Origin: Aphrophora alni | Lineage: Eukaryota > Arthropoda > Insecta > Hemiptera > Aphrophoridae | Length of the DNA stretch: 64,000 nt | Assembly: GCA_963513935.1 (NCBI GenBank) | Contig: OY740770.1 | Location: 85,843,267 to 85,907,266 of the forward strand | Direction of reading: 5' to 3' | In this document: one piece after another, positions 46,990 through 58,200 of the stretch | Layout: every line of letters starts with the position of its first letter | Position numbering within the stretch: the stretch's first letter is position 1 | Translations under genes and position numbers: made by a program | The notes under the pieces: generated by a model | Told to the model about the DNA's origin: nothing | Databases searched by the model: none | What the model saw: only the letters and a program-made list of their open reading frames with translations

Positions 46990-47335
46990 AAAAACATAGA
47001 AACAATGTCAGCAGAAAATTAAGTGGACCTTTTTATATTTCCTTGTACAGTCTAATACCTTAATATTACCAGGAAGTTTATTGCGAATCCTAATGGTAAT
47101 AAGACAATGTGAACCTTTATATATGGTCATTCTATTGTCAGGATAATTAAATAGGTTTTTTGTATCTCATGACAGGTCCCATTATAAATTAGTAAACTTG
47201 GAAAATTCCATTTAGCAAAACAATGTCTACTTAGTAAATCTATACATAGCAGCTGTAGGCCCTAAAATATTAATAAATTTAAAAACTGCTTTACAGGATT
47301 CATAAATCTTCAGATTAGAAAGTAAACCTTACATT
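46990..47335 (-). pseudogene. LINE reverse transcriptase C-terminal scrap
   Basis: The minus strand gives CKAVFKFINILGPTAAMY (47300-47240), then DNRMTIYKGSHCLIT and IRIRNKLPGNIKVLD (47140-47055). These fit, in order, the LINE motifs CRPLFxxLxIL, R-x-S/Y-K-x-S and I-x-NxLPxxIK. It differs from the LINE at 28 kb. In-frame stops are present. It is shorter and more eroded than that copy, so the call is moderate. Confidence 0.55.
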
Positions 47336-47599
47336 TTTTCCTTCTCAACAACAGAACTTTGTTGGTATTAACATAATTTCTCCATAATAAAGTGAAAATG
47401 TCAGTTTAAATTGATTGATAAATTGAGATTGGATTAACATTAATAATTCATGTGATGAAATCAAATTTGATGAATTGGAGGATCCATCTTAGCTGGAAGA
47501 AATAATATAACAGCACTCTGTTTTGTTTAAATATTAATCTTATCGTATTTAATTTGTGCTCCTTTAGACTAATGAAAACGTGGGAGTAGGTACCATACA

Positions 47600-47705
47600 C
47601 AAGAAAACAACGCCACTAGGTGGGCTCAAACCTGCGTAGTTTTTGAATGGTTTACTAGTCCAAACTGCGGCTAGATAAACAGCACTCTAGTGTAGTAAAT
47701 GTATA
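47600..47705 (-). repeat. tRNA-derived SINE fragment
   Basis: The plus strand GGTGGGCTCAAACCTGCG, then GGTTTACTAGTCCAAACTGC and GGCTAGATAAACA, resembles a reverse-complemented tRNA: a T-arm/B-box (GGCTCAAACC), an anticodon region (ACTAGTCCAA) and a remnant of the A-box (GCTAGA). It is too degenerate to be a tRNA gene. It may share ancestry with the SINE at 16.2 kb, which also has CTAGTCC before its A-box. Confidence 0.45.
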
Positions 47706-49673
47706 ACTAAATTTTACTAAAATATGCATTAAAGAGTTTTATTGTGGTTTATTAACTGTTGGATCTTAGTGTTTTGATTTTAACTCTCAGTTTTTATAGG
47801 AATGATCTATGGACAGAAATAATTTTCTGAAACAATAACTTACTAAAATGATTCACATCATGAAGAGATGGGAATATAATAAACAAAATATTGTACAGTC
47901 TTATTGAAAAAGCTGATATGGGTTCATTTTATGATTTTCTAAATTTCTAATGACTGTAATTTCGTTCATATCATACAATTGATATGACGAAATGTTTGGA
48001 GTTATAACCTCTCATATTTTTCCGAAAGTTGTTCCAAATGACGTTGGGATAATATTTATTTAATCAAACGTCCTTTATATTAATAGTGTTTGGTCACAAT
48101 TGGCCGATACCTGCGGCCTTAAATTTTTTTACGTTCTCCTTGGGTCCTATTAGGCCTTAAATGATCAACATTTAACAAAAACGTATGGTTGTTTACATGG
48201 AGATTTTGTTATAGGCAGTTATTTTAAAATTGTTATTCGGAATGTCATAAGCTCAAGAACAACCATGTAACATGAATATCTTTTGATATTCCCTTATCAA
48301 GTGTACACATGGGTACCTCTTATCATACATAGGTGGTGAATAACTGTTAAATCATTATAAAAAAAATTGAAAATCAAAAGTCCTAAATTTAATAATTATT
48401 GACTAGATTATTTCCTTGAGGCTACAATATCTGCTTTACGCAAGTCGAACTATATAAGTAAGTCCCGTAAATCCTGTTATAAAATAATTTTAACTAATAA
48501 AACCAAGATACATCTATTATTTATCTGCGATAATTTGAATAGCTGCTGTCGGGGTAAGGTATTTATACTACAAACTTAATAATCTAAAAAGGAAAAAGTA
48601 AGTAACTTTTTTTTTTAATTTACCTTTAGTACCCTAATCTTCCGTATGATACACATTTTGAAAGACTTTTCTATTCTAAATTTGAACCTTCGTGAAATAT
48701 TGGCCTTGATCAGTTAATTTATTTATTTTTATTTTATTTATTTATTTTATTTTTTCCATATGAACATGTTGTTCAGTTAATGATATTTCCAGGAAGCACT
48801 ATTTGGACAGTTGGATAACAAATAGTTTTATATTTTAATATTGACAGTTGGCGTTTAAATAAATGTTTTGATAAAGTCAATATCAGGAATGAACACCTCG
48901 GCCGTTAAACTTAAGTTTGTATCGGAAAGCTTCACTTTTGGTTCTAGTGATGAAATATACTGTTGTGTATTTTTGAGTTGTTTCCATTCACAAGTTTCGT
49001 GTATTGAGTTATCGTAGTACTAAATTAGCCCGTCATACAATGCAACTCTGAAACCGGTTTAGCAATCTATAGTTGTACATTTAGTATTGGTACTCTAATG
49101 AAGTCGACATTGCTCTATTGCGCCTCGCAATTCTCCAAACAGCTCCCAGAGGTATCATTTTTAAGAAATATCACAATTTGTAGGCATTGAATGTGTAAAT
49201 ACGTGTACAAGCTTTACTCATTACTTTTTTGTCGATGTCCCGTGCTCTCGTAACTATGCAAATACTAAATGTGCTCAAAATGTCGGATGTCGAAATTATA
49301 ATTTTTGACATAACTTCGTTATTTTTAATATAGAAATTTGGCGTTGGCATAAGTTAAAATTTACAAAAAGTTATTCAAATTAGCATGTTATGTTTAAATT
49401 ACTCATAAGAAATGAATTTTTTATTATTTTTTAATTGAGGCTTTTTGAAATATTTTGTTATATATTTTTATTATGAATAGGTTTGTAAATAAAAACAAAA
49501 GCGTCTTGCTTACAGATGTAATCATTTTAATGTGTGGTGCTTTTATGTTGAGTACATTTAGAATGCATGTTGGAAACCATTAATTATATCGGATTCTTTA
49601 AGAAGTTAAACGTTATAATATATGACGTTATAATAATATATATTATACGTATTATAATATATATATATTTCTT
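47706..49673. other. No gene recognised
   Basis: AT-rich. Around 49305-49345, TTTTGACATAACTTCGTTATTT resembles part of the 52.9-kb dispersed repeat (TTTGACAATAACTTCGCTATTT), a possible third eroded copy. Confidence 0.4.
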
Positions 49674-49775
49674 TCTTTCGATTGCCATATTTGTTTTATA
49701 CCATTACTAAATATTAATTAAATATATATATATATCTATCTTTCGATTGCCATATTTGTTTTATACCATTTCTAG
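49674..49775. repeat. Short direct duplication
   Basis: CTTTCGATTGCCATATTTGT followed by TTTATACCATT occurs at 49675 and again at 49740, about 65 bp apart. Each copy is preceded by an ATATATAT run and TCTNTCTTTC. It is a recent local duplication, probably mediated by the AT run. Confidence 0.85.
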
Positions 49776-51045
49776 TGGATAATCACATAATAATTTCTAC
49801 TGGTACAATGACATCTTTTCAATGTCTTAAAATAAATATATGTATTTCCGTCCTCAGCTGTGATAAACATTTAACTTTTAATTTGATTCACTTTCTAGAC
49901 TAGAGATAATCGGAAGAGTTCTATGTGCTTGTTCCACCATCCTAAATAGAATATATTACATTAAAAACACACACTTGCTGTTTTTGGTTTGTGTTCATAT
50001 TTGGGCTTCTAGTCGGTGATTACGTATATTTAAATAGCACTATAAACATTTTATTTTTTACAACTGGAGAAAATTCTTTAAAATTACGAAGAACGTTTGT
50101 TTTTAATCAAAATTTTAATTTAACGAAATGTAATTTAGCAAAGTTACGTATTGCTATATTCCTCTGAAATGAGTAACGAATTAAAAAACACGAGAAAAAA
50201 ATCATTGTAAATGTACAGTTGTATGAATTCTGTTATGTTTGGAATTTTCTCTAAATTGAACAGTCAACCAAATGAAGCTATTGATGAACAAAAGCAAATG
50301 AAAGGAGACGTGTGTTCTAGGAATTCTTTGATTTACTTTTTATTGAACAGTTAAATTTGTATTTGGACTAATCAGTGAAAACATTCTAGTAACTGTGATT
50401 CACATTACTCTGAATTCCTTCATTTAACATACTGTTATTTAACACGTAGGCTACTTTGATAGCCAGCAATTAAATAATAGTAACTATTAGAGCCGATTAT
50501 TAAAAACTCTTTTGTGTATTTCAGCAAATGCTACGAGTAATAGTGTTTGTATGTGGTGCTTGGTTTCATATAAATTAATCGATACGTGATAAGAAATAGA
50601 AATAAATAAATGAATATAAATTTGTAACTGAAGTATGTTAATTGGTTTGATATCTCCTCTACTACACGTTTCCACTTGTTTAAAAAAAATGGTAAATCTC
50701 AACAACGCTCCTTCCTGTTCGATAGTATTTCTTTTAAGAAGTCTTATTTATTAGAAATTTTTATTACACTCTTTATATTTTATCAGTATTTAAGTTCCAA
50801 ATCTAGATCTTAAAGTTGGTTTAAAATAGGTTTTTATTATATAAGGAGTTTAAACATCATTTACAGATGCCGATTCAAAGCACATTCTTATGCGATATTA
50901 GTTTTCCGACCAATAACAAACAAGGCGGGATAGGACATCGTTCTTACATAAAAGTGACTAAAACATGTGCTGTGTACATGTTTGTCATCCATTTGATTCA
51001 ACTACCAACACAAAGTATTATGCTGTCAAGTCTATTTCTATTGCT
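49776..51045. other. No gene recognised
   Basis: An open frame starting at 50867, directly after a TTTACAG acceptor-like site, runs 59 codons to the Harbinger end. It has no family motif and is not called. Confidence 0.4.
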
Positions 51046-51280
51046 GCTCTCACACTGGAAACAACTACACACGAACTTTCCCAACTTACATTGAACTCGA
51101 CTTAGTCGTGCAACTACGCCGTTTACCTCAAACCTTCAACATCCGATCCTAACAGGTGTGGATTTTCGTCCTACTTTGTATAATTTTTTTGATAGGTGAA
51201 TTGTGAAGTTGAATTAAAATTGTGAATTTTAATTGGATAGTGAAGTTGAATTGTGAGTTGTGTTGAAAGTGAGTGAAATC

Positions 51281-51410
51281 ATGGTAACCGAAAAATTACT
51301 AATTTTAATTCAAGAAAGAGAATGGTTGAAGCGAACATTACCTTTCCAGAGATGTTCAATGGCGTAATTGGAATTAAATAACCGAAGAATAAAGAGCAAA
51401 GGTACTTACT
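51281..51410 (+). pseudogene. MADF-type DNA-binding protein remnant of Harbinger
   Basis: The ATG at 51281 opens MVTEKLLILIQEREWL, which matches the start of a MADF domain (family pattern E-x-LI-x-LV-x-ER-x-xLW/Y). It is followed by a short garbled stretch and a stop after 28 codons. TGGCGTAATTGG and CCGAAGAATAAAGAGCAAAG then look like eroded continuation in other frames. PIF/Harbinger elements need a second Myb/SANT- or MADF-type protein for transposition (known of the family), and this gene lies where that partner would. The convergent layout with the transposase supports the reading. Confidence 0.5.
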
Positions 51411-51519
51411 TCAAATTAAATAATTAATAAAATTTAATATAATAGTTGAATGAATTATTTCATAATAATTTGCTGATAAACATAACTAAAATTATAAAGG
51501 ATTGTTTACGAAATAAGTC

Positions 51520-52640
51520 TTGAATTGTTCTCGAATTTTAAAAGCTCTTCCAGAAACAAGTTTATCACTCACAGTAATTGCGAGATTAGTGGCTACGTTC
51601 TGTAGAGAGCCGCTGGTTGTGAGCCCCAAGTTCAGTGGTACACCCTCTCTGTCAATAACACATATTCACTTGATAATAGAATCAGCTCGTTCGGACTCAA
51701 CTTCTATAGCTTTAGTTAACAGTTTCCGCTTGCTGGTTATTATGTCTAACCAATGATAGACGTTCATTGTAAATATTTTGTTGACGTCCTGCATTCTTTC
51801 GTGAGTAGGGGCGCATTAGAAATATTTTTAAAGGGTACTCATCAGTGTGTGAGGTAAATAAACTTCAGTACCGGGTAACCGTCCTTTCGAAAAACATTGA
51901 GAGAACACTTTTACTTGAGAGAACATGTATCATTCTTGACAAATTTGAATTCGAAAATATTCCACCATCACTTTCTTTACTTTATGCTCCAACTTCTATT
52001 ACTATAAACCTATAATCTGGTCCAACAACACCTTGCAGAACGATAGAAAAATTCTGATAATTATAATGTAAGCTGCCTGAGTGAGGGGCTTTTATACGAA
52101 TATGTTTTCCATCGATGGAACCTATACAACTCGGAAACGTCCATAGTCGCCGAAACTCTTCTGTAATGCTGTTGCTATCTTTAATTGATGAGATTAAAAA
52201 AAAAGTATAAGTTGGTTTTGTAATACCTAACAAAGTTAGATTTTTATTAATTTATAGTTATAATAAAATATTGTTTTTCTGAAATAAATTACAAGTTTGA
52301 AATTGCATTTTAATATATATTTTATAATTACTCACCTCAGTGTAACGGTTAAACGCTCTTCAGGCGATATCACGCGACGAAAATTGCATTGTTTCGTCAG
52401 CTCCGAATTGGCACTTTCCAGAATCTACGTGAACGTGTTCAAACTCAAACGGAAGTAGTCAAAGAATTTCTCGTGGTTTCTGTTCGAATCGTCCACTAAA
52501 TAGTGAAATTCGCCATGTCCTTATCTTTTAAGAATATCTGATTAACGTATTCCGTTCTTAAACATCTTCTTCCCCTCACCAACAAACTACTACTTTCAAC
52601 CAGGTAAAACATCCCTTTCATATTTTTTATTTTTTTTGTA
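51520..52640 (-). pseudogene. HARBI1-like PIF/Harbinger transposase pseudogene
   Basis: The upstream part (52640-52336) reads RGRRCLRTEYVNQ, HEKFFDYFRLSLNTF and RRVISPEERLTVTLR, the N-terminal region of HARBI1-like proteins. A GTGAGT donor follows (52335) and a TTTGTTAG acceptor (52228-52227), which delimits a probable 108-bp intron. The downstream part reads FRRLWTFPSCIGSIDGKHIR (52160-52095), containing the first catalytic Asp (SIDGKH). YNYQNFSIVLQGVVGPDYRF follows, then VGA and SDGGIFSNS with the second Asp. Near 51850-51780 comes a DEYP/MRPYS-like block, and near 51700 a VESERADSIIK-like C-terminal block. The region between the DNA-binding part and the DDE domain is largely deleted. Several frameshifts and stops are present. 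The catalytic Glu was not located with confidence. Confidence 0.85.
52228..52335 (-). other. Probable intron in the Harbinger transposase
   Basis: Starts CTGAG|GTGAGTAATT and ends TTTGTTAG on the minus strand. It is strongly AT-rich compared with the exon sequence on its left, and it separates two parts of the same protein family. Confidence 0.5.
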
Positions 52641-52759
52641 TTATGGAGAAAAAATACAAATACGAAAATATTAAATATTATAATATTCAAATTCAATCAA
52701 AATCTCGGTAACCGCACTCGACAACGTCTCCGATAAGAATGCTCTAATGTGAGAGCTCA

Positions 52760-53150
52760 AGTCGTACGACCGAATCGTCTGATAGTTGTACGAAACTACC
52801 TGATCTTGTACTAAACCATACGAATATCATATTTTATTTGGACGTCTGGGTTATAAATTACATGTTTGACAATAACTTCGCTATTTGGTACCATTACATT
52901 AGGAATTGAAATATACAAATATGTATGTACTTTAGTGTGTTGTAAGTTAAATAAAAACACACACAAACTGTTTAAATTGACGCCATTTGAATTAATTTTT
53001 CTTAATTTTAATAAAGTTCTATATAAGCACACTTTTGTCGCCTATACAAAATTTCAAGTTCCTATCTTAGTTTTTATGCTCACTATTGTGCTTACTTACG
53101 TACGGACGACAACGACAACTATGACAACAAACAACTAAGGAAGGAAGGTA
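52760..53150 (-). repeat. Dispersed repeat copy 2 (pairs with 43665-44170)
   Basis: The minus-strand counterpart of 43665-44170: ACCTTCC, GTTGTTTGTTGTC, GAAATTTTGTATAG, CTTATATAGAAC, CAAATGGCGTCAATTTAAAC, AACACACTAAAGTA, TATGATATTCG, AGATCAGGTAGT. Its inner end coincides with the right end of the Harbinger element, so the Harbinger copy may have inserted into it. The continuation on the other side of the Harbinger copy was not found. Open frames here are incidental. Confidence 0.65.
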
Positions 53151-53294
53151 TTGTGAAAATCAAATTTTCGGTTTCCTAAGGCAATAAAACATGAAGACGT
53201 AAAACGGAGGTCGATTTTTTATTCAATTACCAAACTTACACTATAGTTCGTATACTGGGTAAATAAAAAGTAAAGCAGATTACACCAATAAATA

Positions 53295-53826
53295 CAGGGT
53301 TATTCAAAAAGAAATACACCCTTTTAATTAACAAAGTAAAATGGTTTTAATCAGAAAAATAATAATAGTAGCATTACAAAGAGGACATTTCAAAGTTTCT
53401 TGTATAGTGTTATAGGTGTTCTATATGAGCCCCACAGCTTACACGGCAGACATCAATTTGATAGTCAAGTTCTGACCAGAGTATCGACGTCAACACTCTC
53501 TATAGATCTTGTTATGCGCTGCGTTAATTCCAAGAGGCTCAATGGTAATGGGGGAATGAAAACTTAATCTTCAACGTAACACCACAGAAAAAAAGTCGTT
53601 GCACTAAGTAACTGATGAGTTTTCTCTAGCTCAAGCACACAAAAAGCCATCTCAACGCTTCTAATACCCATTTGTAAATAAACAAATTCAAGTGTTGTCT
53701 TGCAACAATGTTCCCACAAAACTTTAGTTTGTTAGCTGAACAGTAATTCTAACATGACCGGTATAAATTACCTAGTTTCAATTTTATTGATGTAGAAAAG
53801 TGTCTATTTCTTTTTGAACCACCCTG
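53295..53826 (-). mobile_element. mariner internal-deletion derivative, 532 bp
   Basis: The left end CAGGGTTATTCAAAAAGAAA and the reverse complement of the right end CAGGGTGGTTCAAAAAGAAA are followed by TACACCCTTTT / TAGACACTTTT. TA dinucleotides flank both sides (53293-53294, 53827-53828). The interior, on the minus strand, carries only the first ~20 codons and the last ~60 codons of a transposase. Confidence 0.92.
53410..53671 (-). pseudogene. Fused N- and C-terminal ends of a mariner-family transposase
   Basis: From the ATG at 53671: MAFCVLELEKT (first DNA-binding helix, family AFCVLELAKT) is followed almost at once by TFFLWCYVED and VFIPPLPLSLLELTQ (the family's DFFLWGYVK motif just after the catalytic domain). 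Then come LWSELDYQIDVCRV and GAHIEHL with the stop TAA at 53412-53410. The DDE/D core is absent, so this is an internal deletion joining residue ~20 to the region after the last catalytic residue. One in-frame stop and one frame change are seen. It is non-autonomous but could have been mobilised in trans through its inverted repeats. Confidence 0.85.
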
Positions 53827-53829
53827 TAC

Positions 53830-53989
53830 ATTGCAGATTATTTAAAGGTATGCGTATTTACCATAATATTAAAGCCGCCGTCCTTTTGAAACGCAGGAGT
53901 TACTATCACAACGAAGGATCAAGCTATTACAGGTTGAATGAACTATTGAATTTTACACACATAATAATCATTAATTTCATATATCATAA
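53830..53989. other. Flank of the mariner derivative
   Basis: Nothing recognised. Confidence 0.4.
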
Positions 53990-54470
53990 CTACGAACCGA
54001 CTGCTAATTGTAATTAAGATTAATAGACACCATGATATTAAGTTATTAATTGGCTTTAAATTTACCTAAATTATACACACTTTAACTGACCACTGTGTTT
54101 ACAACTGAACTAGCGCTCTAATAAACTCCAACCAAACTGTTGCACGCAATTACATTATCAGCTATAAACCTTGCTCTCTCCGGATGTAGTTGTTAAGGAG
54201 AACCAAGCTGGGTGTTGGGATTTTATAGCCTCATCTAGGGACAGCCACAAATTAAATAATCTTTTATGTTATAAGTTAACGTTCGACAGGATAGTATAGT
54301 TTTACTTGTGAAACATAAATCTAGCGTGGAAGCTTCGTATGAGAATTTGTATTATTACTATAGTTTTATGTTTAAAAATGTAAACAGTAAAATCTGGTAG
54401 GGAAAGTTATTTGTAGCCAAATTTATGGTACGGATATCTTAATATATGTCTATTTATTCCGATGTAATTT
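53990..54470. repeat. Dispersed repeat, copy 1 (pairs with 61320-61870)
   Basis: Shared ordered blocks: TAATTGGCT, TTACACACAC-like, ACTGTGTTTACAA / ATTGTGTTTACAA, GCACTCTAA-type, AAACTGTT, TTATCAGCTATAAACCT / TTATCAGCAATAAACCT, TCTCCGGATGTAGTT / TCTCCAGATGTAGTT, TTTTATAG, CTTTTATG, TATAGTTTTAC. No coding sequence was seen. It stands directly upstream of the 110-bp satellite, and the second copy stands upstream of a diverged satellite-like monomer at 63.86 kb. Confidence 0.7.
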
Positions 54471-54677
54471 TGATAAATTAGTTAAGGAATAAATTTTGTA
54501 AGTTTAAAACATTTTAACGTCTCCATATTAAGATGTAAAGCAAAAGTTGATTCAGTTCTTTCAATCAAAAGTAGTAGACCAGGTATTATAAAACTTTAGA
54601 TGTTTTCACAAATGAATGACAAGTGTTACATATTAACTAGTATTAGATTTTGTAGATAGTGGCTTAGATACAGTTTT

Positions 54678-55252
54678 GTTATATTTGAGTGTCAGAAGGT
54701 CCAGATTGTAGACTGACCTTCACTAACATATCTGTGGTGTTCATGAAACGACGCATCACAGACGAACGTGGTTTGAATGTCATCAATGTTATATTTGAGT
54801 GTCAGAAGGTCCAGATTGTAGACTGCCCTTCAGTAACATATCTGTGGTGTTCACGAAATGACGCATCACAGACGAACGTGGTTTGAATGTCATCAATGTT
54901 ATATTTGAGTGTCAGAAGGTCCAGATTGTAGACTGCCCTTCAGTAACATATCTGTGGTGTTCACGAAATGACGCATCACAGACGAACGTGGTTTGAATGT
55001 CATCAATGTTATATTTGAGTGTCAGAAGGTCCAGATTGTAGACTGCCCTTCAGTAACATATCTGTGGTGTTCACGAAATGACGCATCACAGACGAACGTG
55101 GTTTGAATGTCATCAATGTTATATTTGAGTGTCAGAAGGTCCAGATTGTAGACTGCCCTTCAGTAACATATCTGTGGTGTTCACGAAATGACGCATCACA
55201 GACGAACGTGGTTTGAATGTCATCAATGTTATATTCGAGTGTCAGAAGGTCG
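54678..55252. repeat. 110-bp tandem repeat, five units plus a partial
   Basis: GTTATATTTGAGTGTCAGAA recurs at 54678, 54788, 54898 and 55008 and again at 55118; the partial sixth unit at 55228 differs at one base (ATTCGAG). Units 2 to 5 read as identical, while unit 1 differs at several sites (CTGACCTTCACTAAC, TCATGAAACG). The period is not a multiple of three, so the open frames across it are incidental. Confidence 0.97.
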
Positions 55253-58200
55253 AGACACATGTCCTTCACTAACAGATGTCTTCTTGATAATATTTACATT
55301 AAATAACAGTGAACATTCAGATTCAAACAAGGTGATTTAATGTTTCTTGTTTCCATAAGGATGCACGATTTTTGCGTTTAATAATTTTGTTTTATAAATT
55401 CATGTTTTTGTGGTTTTTTTCCAATATGAGCATATTATTTCAATTGGATTTATTTTTGTTTCAAAGTTTTTGTTTTGATATGCCAGTTCACCGGAAGAGT
55501 TTTTATGAGTTCCTGTTGTGTAACATTGAAAAATAAATTATACTCTTGTTCGCGGTTTTTTTTTTTAACTGTAGTCACTTACTCTTATTTAATTATTATG
55601 TATTAATTAAGTAGTTTAGAACTAGAAATAAACATGAATATGGGTTTATTTATCTATTCTTTATAACTAAAAGACGGGAAAGGTCTTAAGTACTTATCTA
55701 TTTTAAATAGCTATTTATATAAACACTAACTGATCTACAAAAAGTAATAAAAATCAGTGTGGACACATTATAAAAAAAACATAAATAATATAATTGTAAA
55801 AGTAGAAACTAAATTTCTATCATTAAAAAGGCTTAAGTTTAGACACAATGTTACATTATTTACTTAGCTCATGATGTCAGGAATAAAATAAATGTTTTGC
55901 TAAACCACATTCACAGTGCTACAAAAGATATCGATTGAAACTAATCGTGCTTCCAAGCTCTAAATGTGAATGTGGATCGTTAAAACAGTTTTGTCACCAA
56001 CATCAATAAATTATGCATTCAATTCTAACGATGTAGCGACAGCCAGACAGTCTGTACGTCATAGAAAACCAAATTCTGTTCAGTTAGCTGTGAAAATCCA
56101 TTATTAACATTCTGTACTATTCATTCATAAGATAATGTTTCCTGTGCTTTATGCTTTGAAAGCGAATATTACATATGGGTTTACAAACATGGTGCAATTT
56201 ATTGACGTTAGAATTGATGACAGTTTTAAAGGAAAAAAATAAAATAGATCAAATAATAAATGTGCATATGATTGGTAGTCAAGAGAAAGTTGGGTTTGTA
56301 TTTAAAATTAACTATATAGTCGTACAAATATTACAATACATTTCTGATACATCTGAAAACAAAACCAACCCCTAACAAATAAAATATAATCGCCACCATC
56401 TTTCCAAAATGTTTGATTTGGAATTATCGGTCAAAAGTGAAAATAAATCGTGAATAGTGTCTTAGGAAGTTGATTATTTTAAAATCAGCCTAAATGATTA
56501 AATTTAGTTTTCGATCCAAACCAATGTACTTAATCATTTAAAACCAGTAATTTATAAGATCAATTATTGATCAGGGTACATCTTAGTTTTTATTTATAAC
56601 TCGTGAACAGCAAGTTTCTTGTATCTTCGTAATGATGTATTAATTTGGATTATACATTTTTACATTTTATCAATATTTTAACTCTTCATCTTTTCGGACG
56701 GTGTCTATCGTTAATTTCATAATTTGTTCAGTAACTCCTGTTCCAGGTTTTTGGGTTAGGACCTACATTACCATGATTTTATCTAAATTGATTTTTATAA
56801 AGTCTAATTTTTACTTTGTGTCTTCATAATCCAAAATGTAAATTTTTAATAAAGAAAAAAACCTAACCCAACTTACAAACCTTTTACAAAAGTGTATCCA
56901 TTGCGCTGTAGTTCACTCCAGATAGGTAGATTTGTTGCAAAAAAACAAACTATATATGTGTATTTTATAATTTCTCGTTTTGTACAATTCGTTCCAAAAC
57001 GTACCTAATAAGGTATTTGAATGTGAATAATAAATATGAATTAGCAAAAGAATTTGTTCTGTGTTCATACGGATTTTAACAAACAATATCTCCCGTGAAT
57101 CATCTAATGGCTTTAATTTGCTGGCTCTTAGTTTTGGCTCTTAATTTGCTGGTTTTTAAGTTTTGTTATTTTTGGACAATGGTGTTCATAATTTACAAAT
57201 TTCCTTGAAGAAATAATTGCATAACAATGCAGTATGGGGTTATATTGTCTGCAGCCTTATTGTGGTAGTTGACGTTGTTTGATAAAGAAAGTTTGTACCA
57301 TACTCTTGCAAATTAGTTCTTGATTTGTTTTATACTGTTACACCCAGTCACGGATCTAATTGAGTTCGAATGTGATAATATTAAAAACGTTTTACAGCAA
57401 AGAAACAAAATTACCAAAATACACATAGTGCCCAGGAAAAACGAGTTTTTAACATGAATTAACTGATCCTCAAAAATAGGAATTTAAAATTTTAAAAATT
57501 CTAAGATATAAGGTGTTGTTGAATATTCAAATTTGGTGCAACTTCTATTGTTATTTGTAGGTCTACCTTAAATTTTGGTCTACTTCCAATCTACAACCGC
57601 TTTATTTGTGCGAGTGATTTGAAATTTTGTTCCCTCTATTTAGTTATTTTAACTGGCAAAAATCGTATCATTTCAAAAAATTAATGATCTCAATATCTTC
57701 ATTGTTGGAAGCTAATGGCCTTTTTCACTTTTTTTGTAATGCATTTAAGCCTAAATGTATTCATTGTTTGTGATAATTTTTGAAAGTTGCATTATTTCTT
57801 ACTACCTCAAGAAGGAAATGCTCATTGATGTTTTGTGGTGATATTTCCTATACAGATGGTTTTACCCTGTAACAACAATTAATATTAGTAAACCCATCTT
57901 ATAAGGCATTCAATAAAATACAAAATGCTCTTATTTTTTGCAGAAGCAGTAATTTTTTATAAAATATGATTTAAATATACTATCACAACGGTAATGATAG
58001 CATTTATATATATTGTCCAGTGACACTACCGAGGCGATTGATAAATAAATTAATTGTTATTGAAAGGTTTTTGTTAGGTTATAACGTATTTTTTCATAAA
58101 CGATACAAGATAAGATAAGATTCATTATTTTGAAATGGTAATTTAAAAAAAAAAAGGAATAAATGATGTCTACACATACTTCCTTTAAACCAAATTTTCT

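Larger units (their letters stand above)
51046..52756. mobile_element. PIF/Harbinger DNA transposon, near full length
   Basis: The left end GCTCTCACACTGGAA (51046) and the reverse complement of the right end GCTCTCACATTAGAG (52756) form short terminal inverted repeats. Between them lie both genes expected of this superfamily, pointing towards each other: a MADF-type DNA-binding gene (plus, 51281) and a HARBI1-like DDE transposase (minus, 52640-51520). Both are damaged. The three-base target duplication could not be confirmed. The family call is firm from the transposase; the ends are less certain. Confidence 0.8.

Noticed and set aside
50867..51045. Open frame after TTTACAG, 59 codons
   Set aside because: No donor or family motif, and it runs into the Harbinger end.
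54689..54886. 65-codon open frame across the 110-bp array
   Set aside because: The repeat period is not a multiple of three and the frame closes in later units; incidental.
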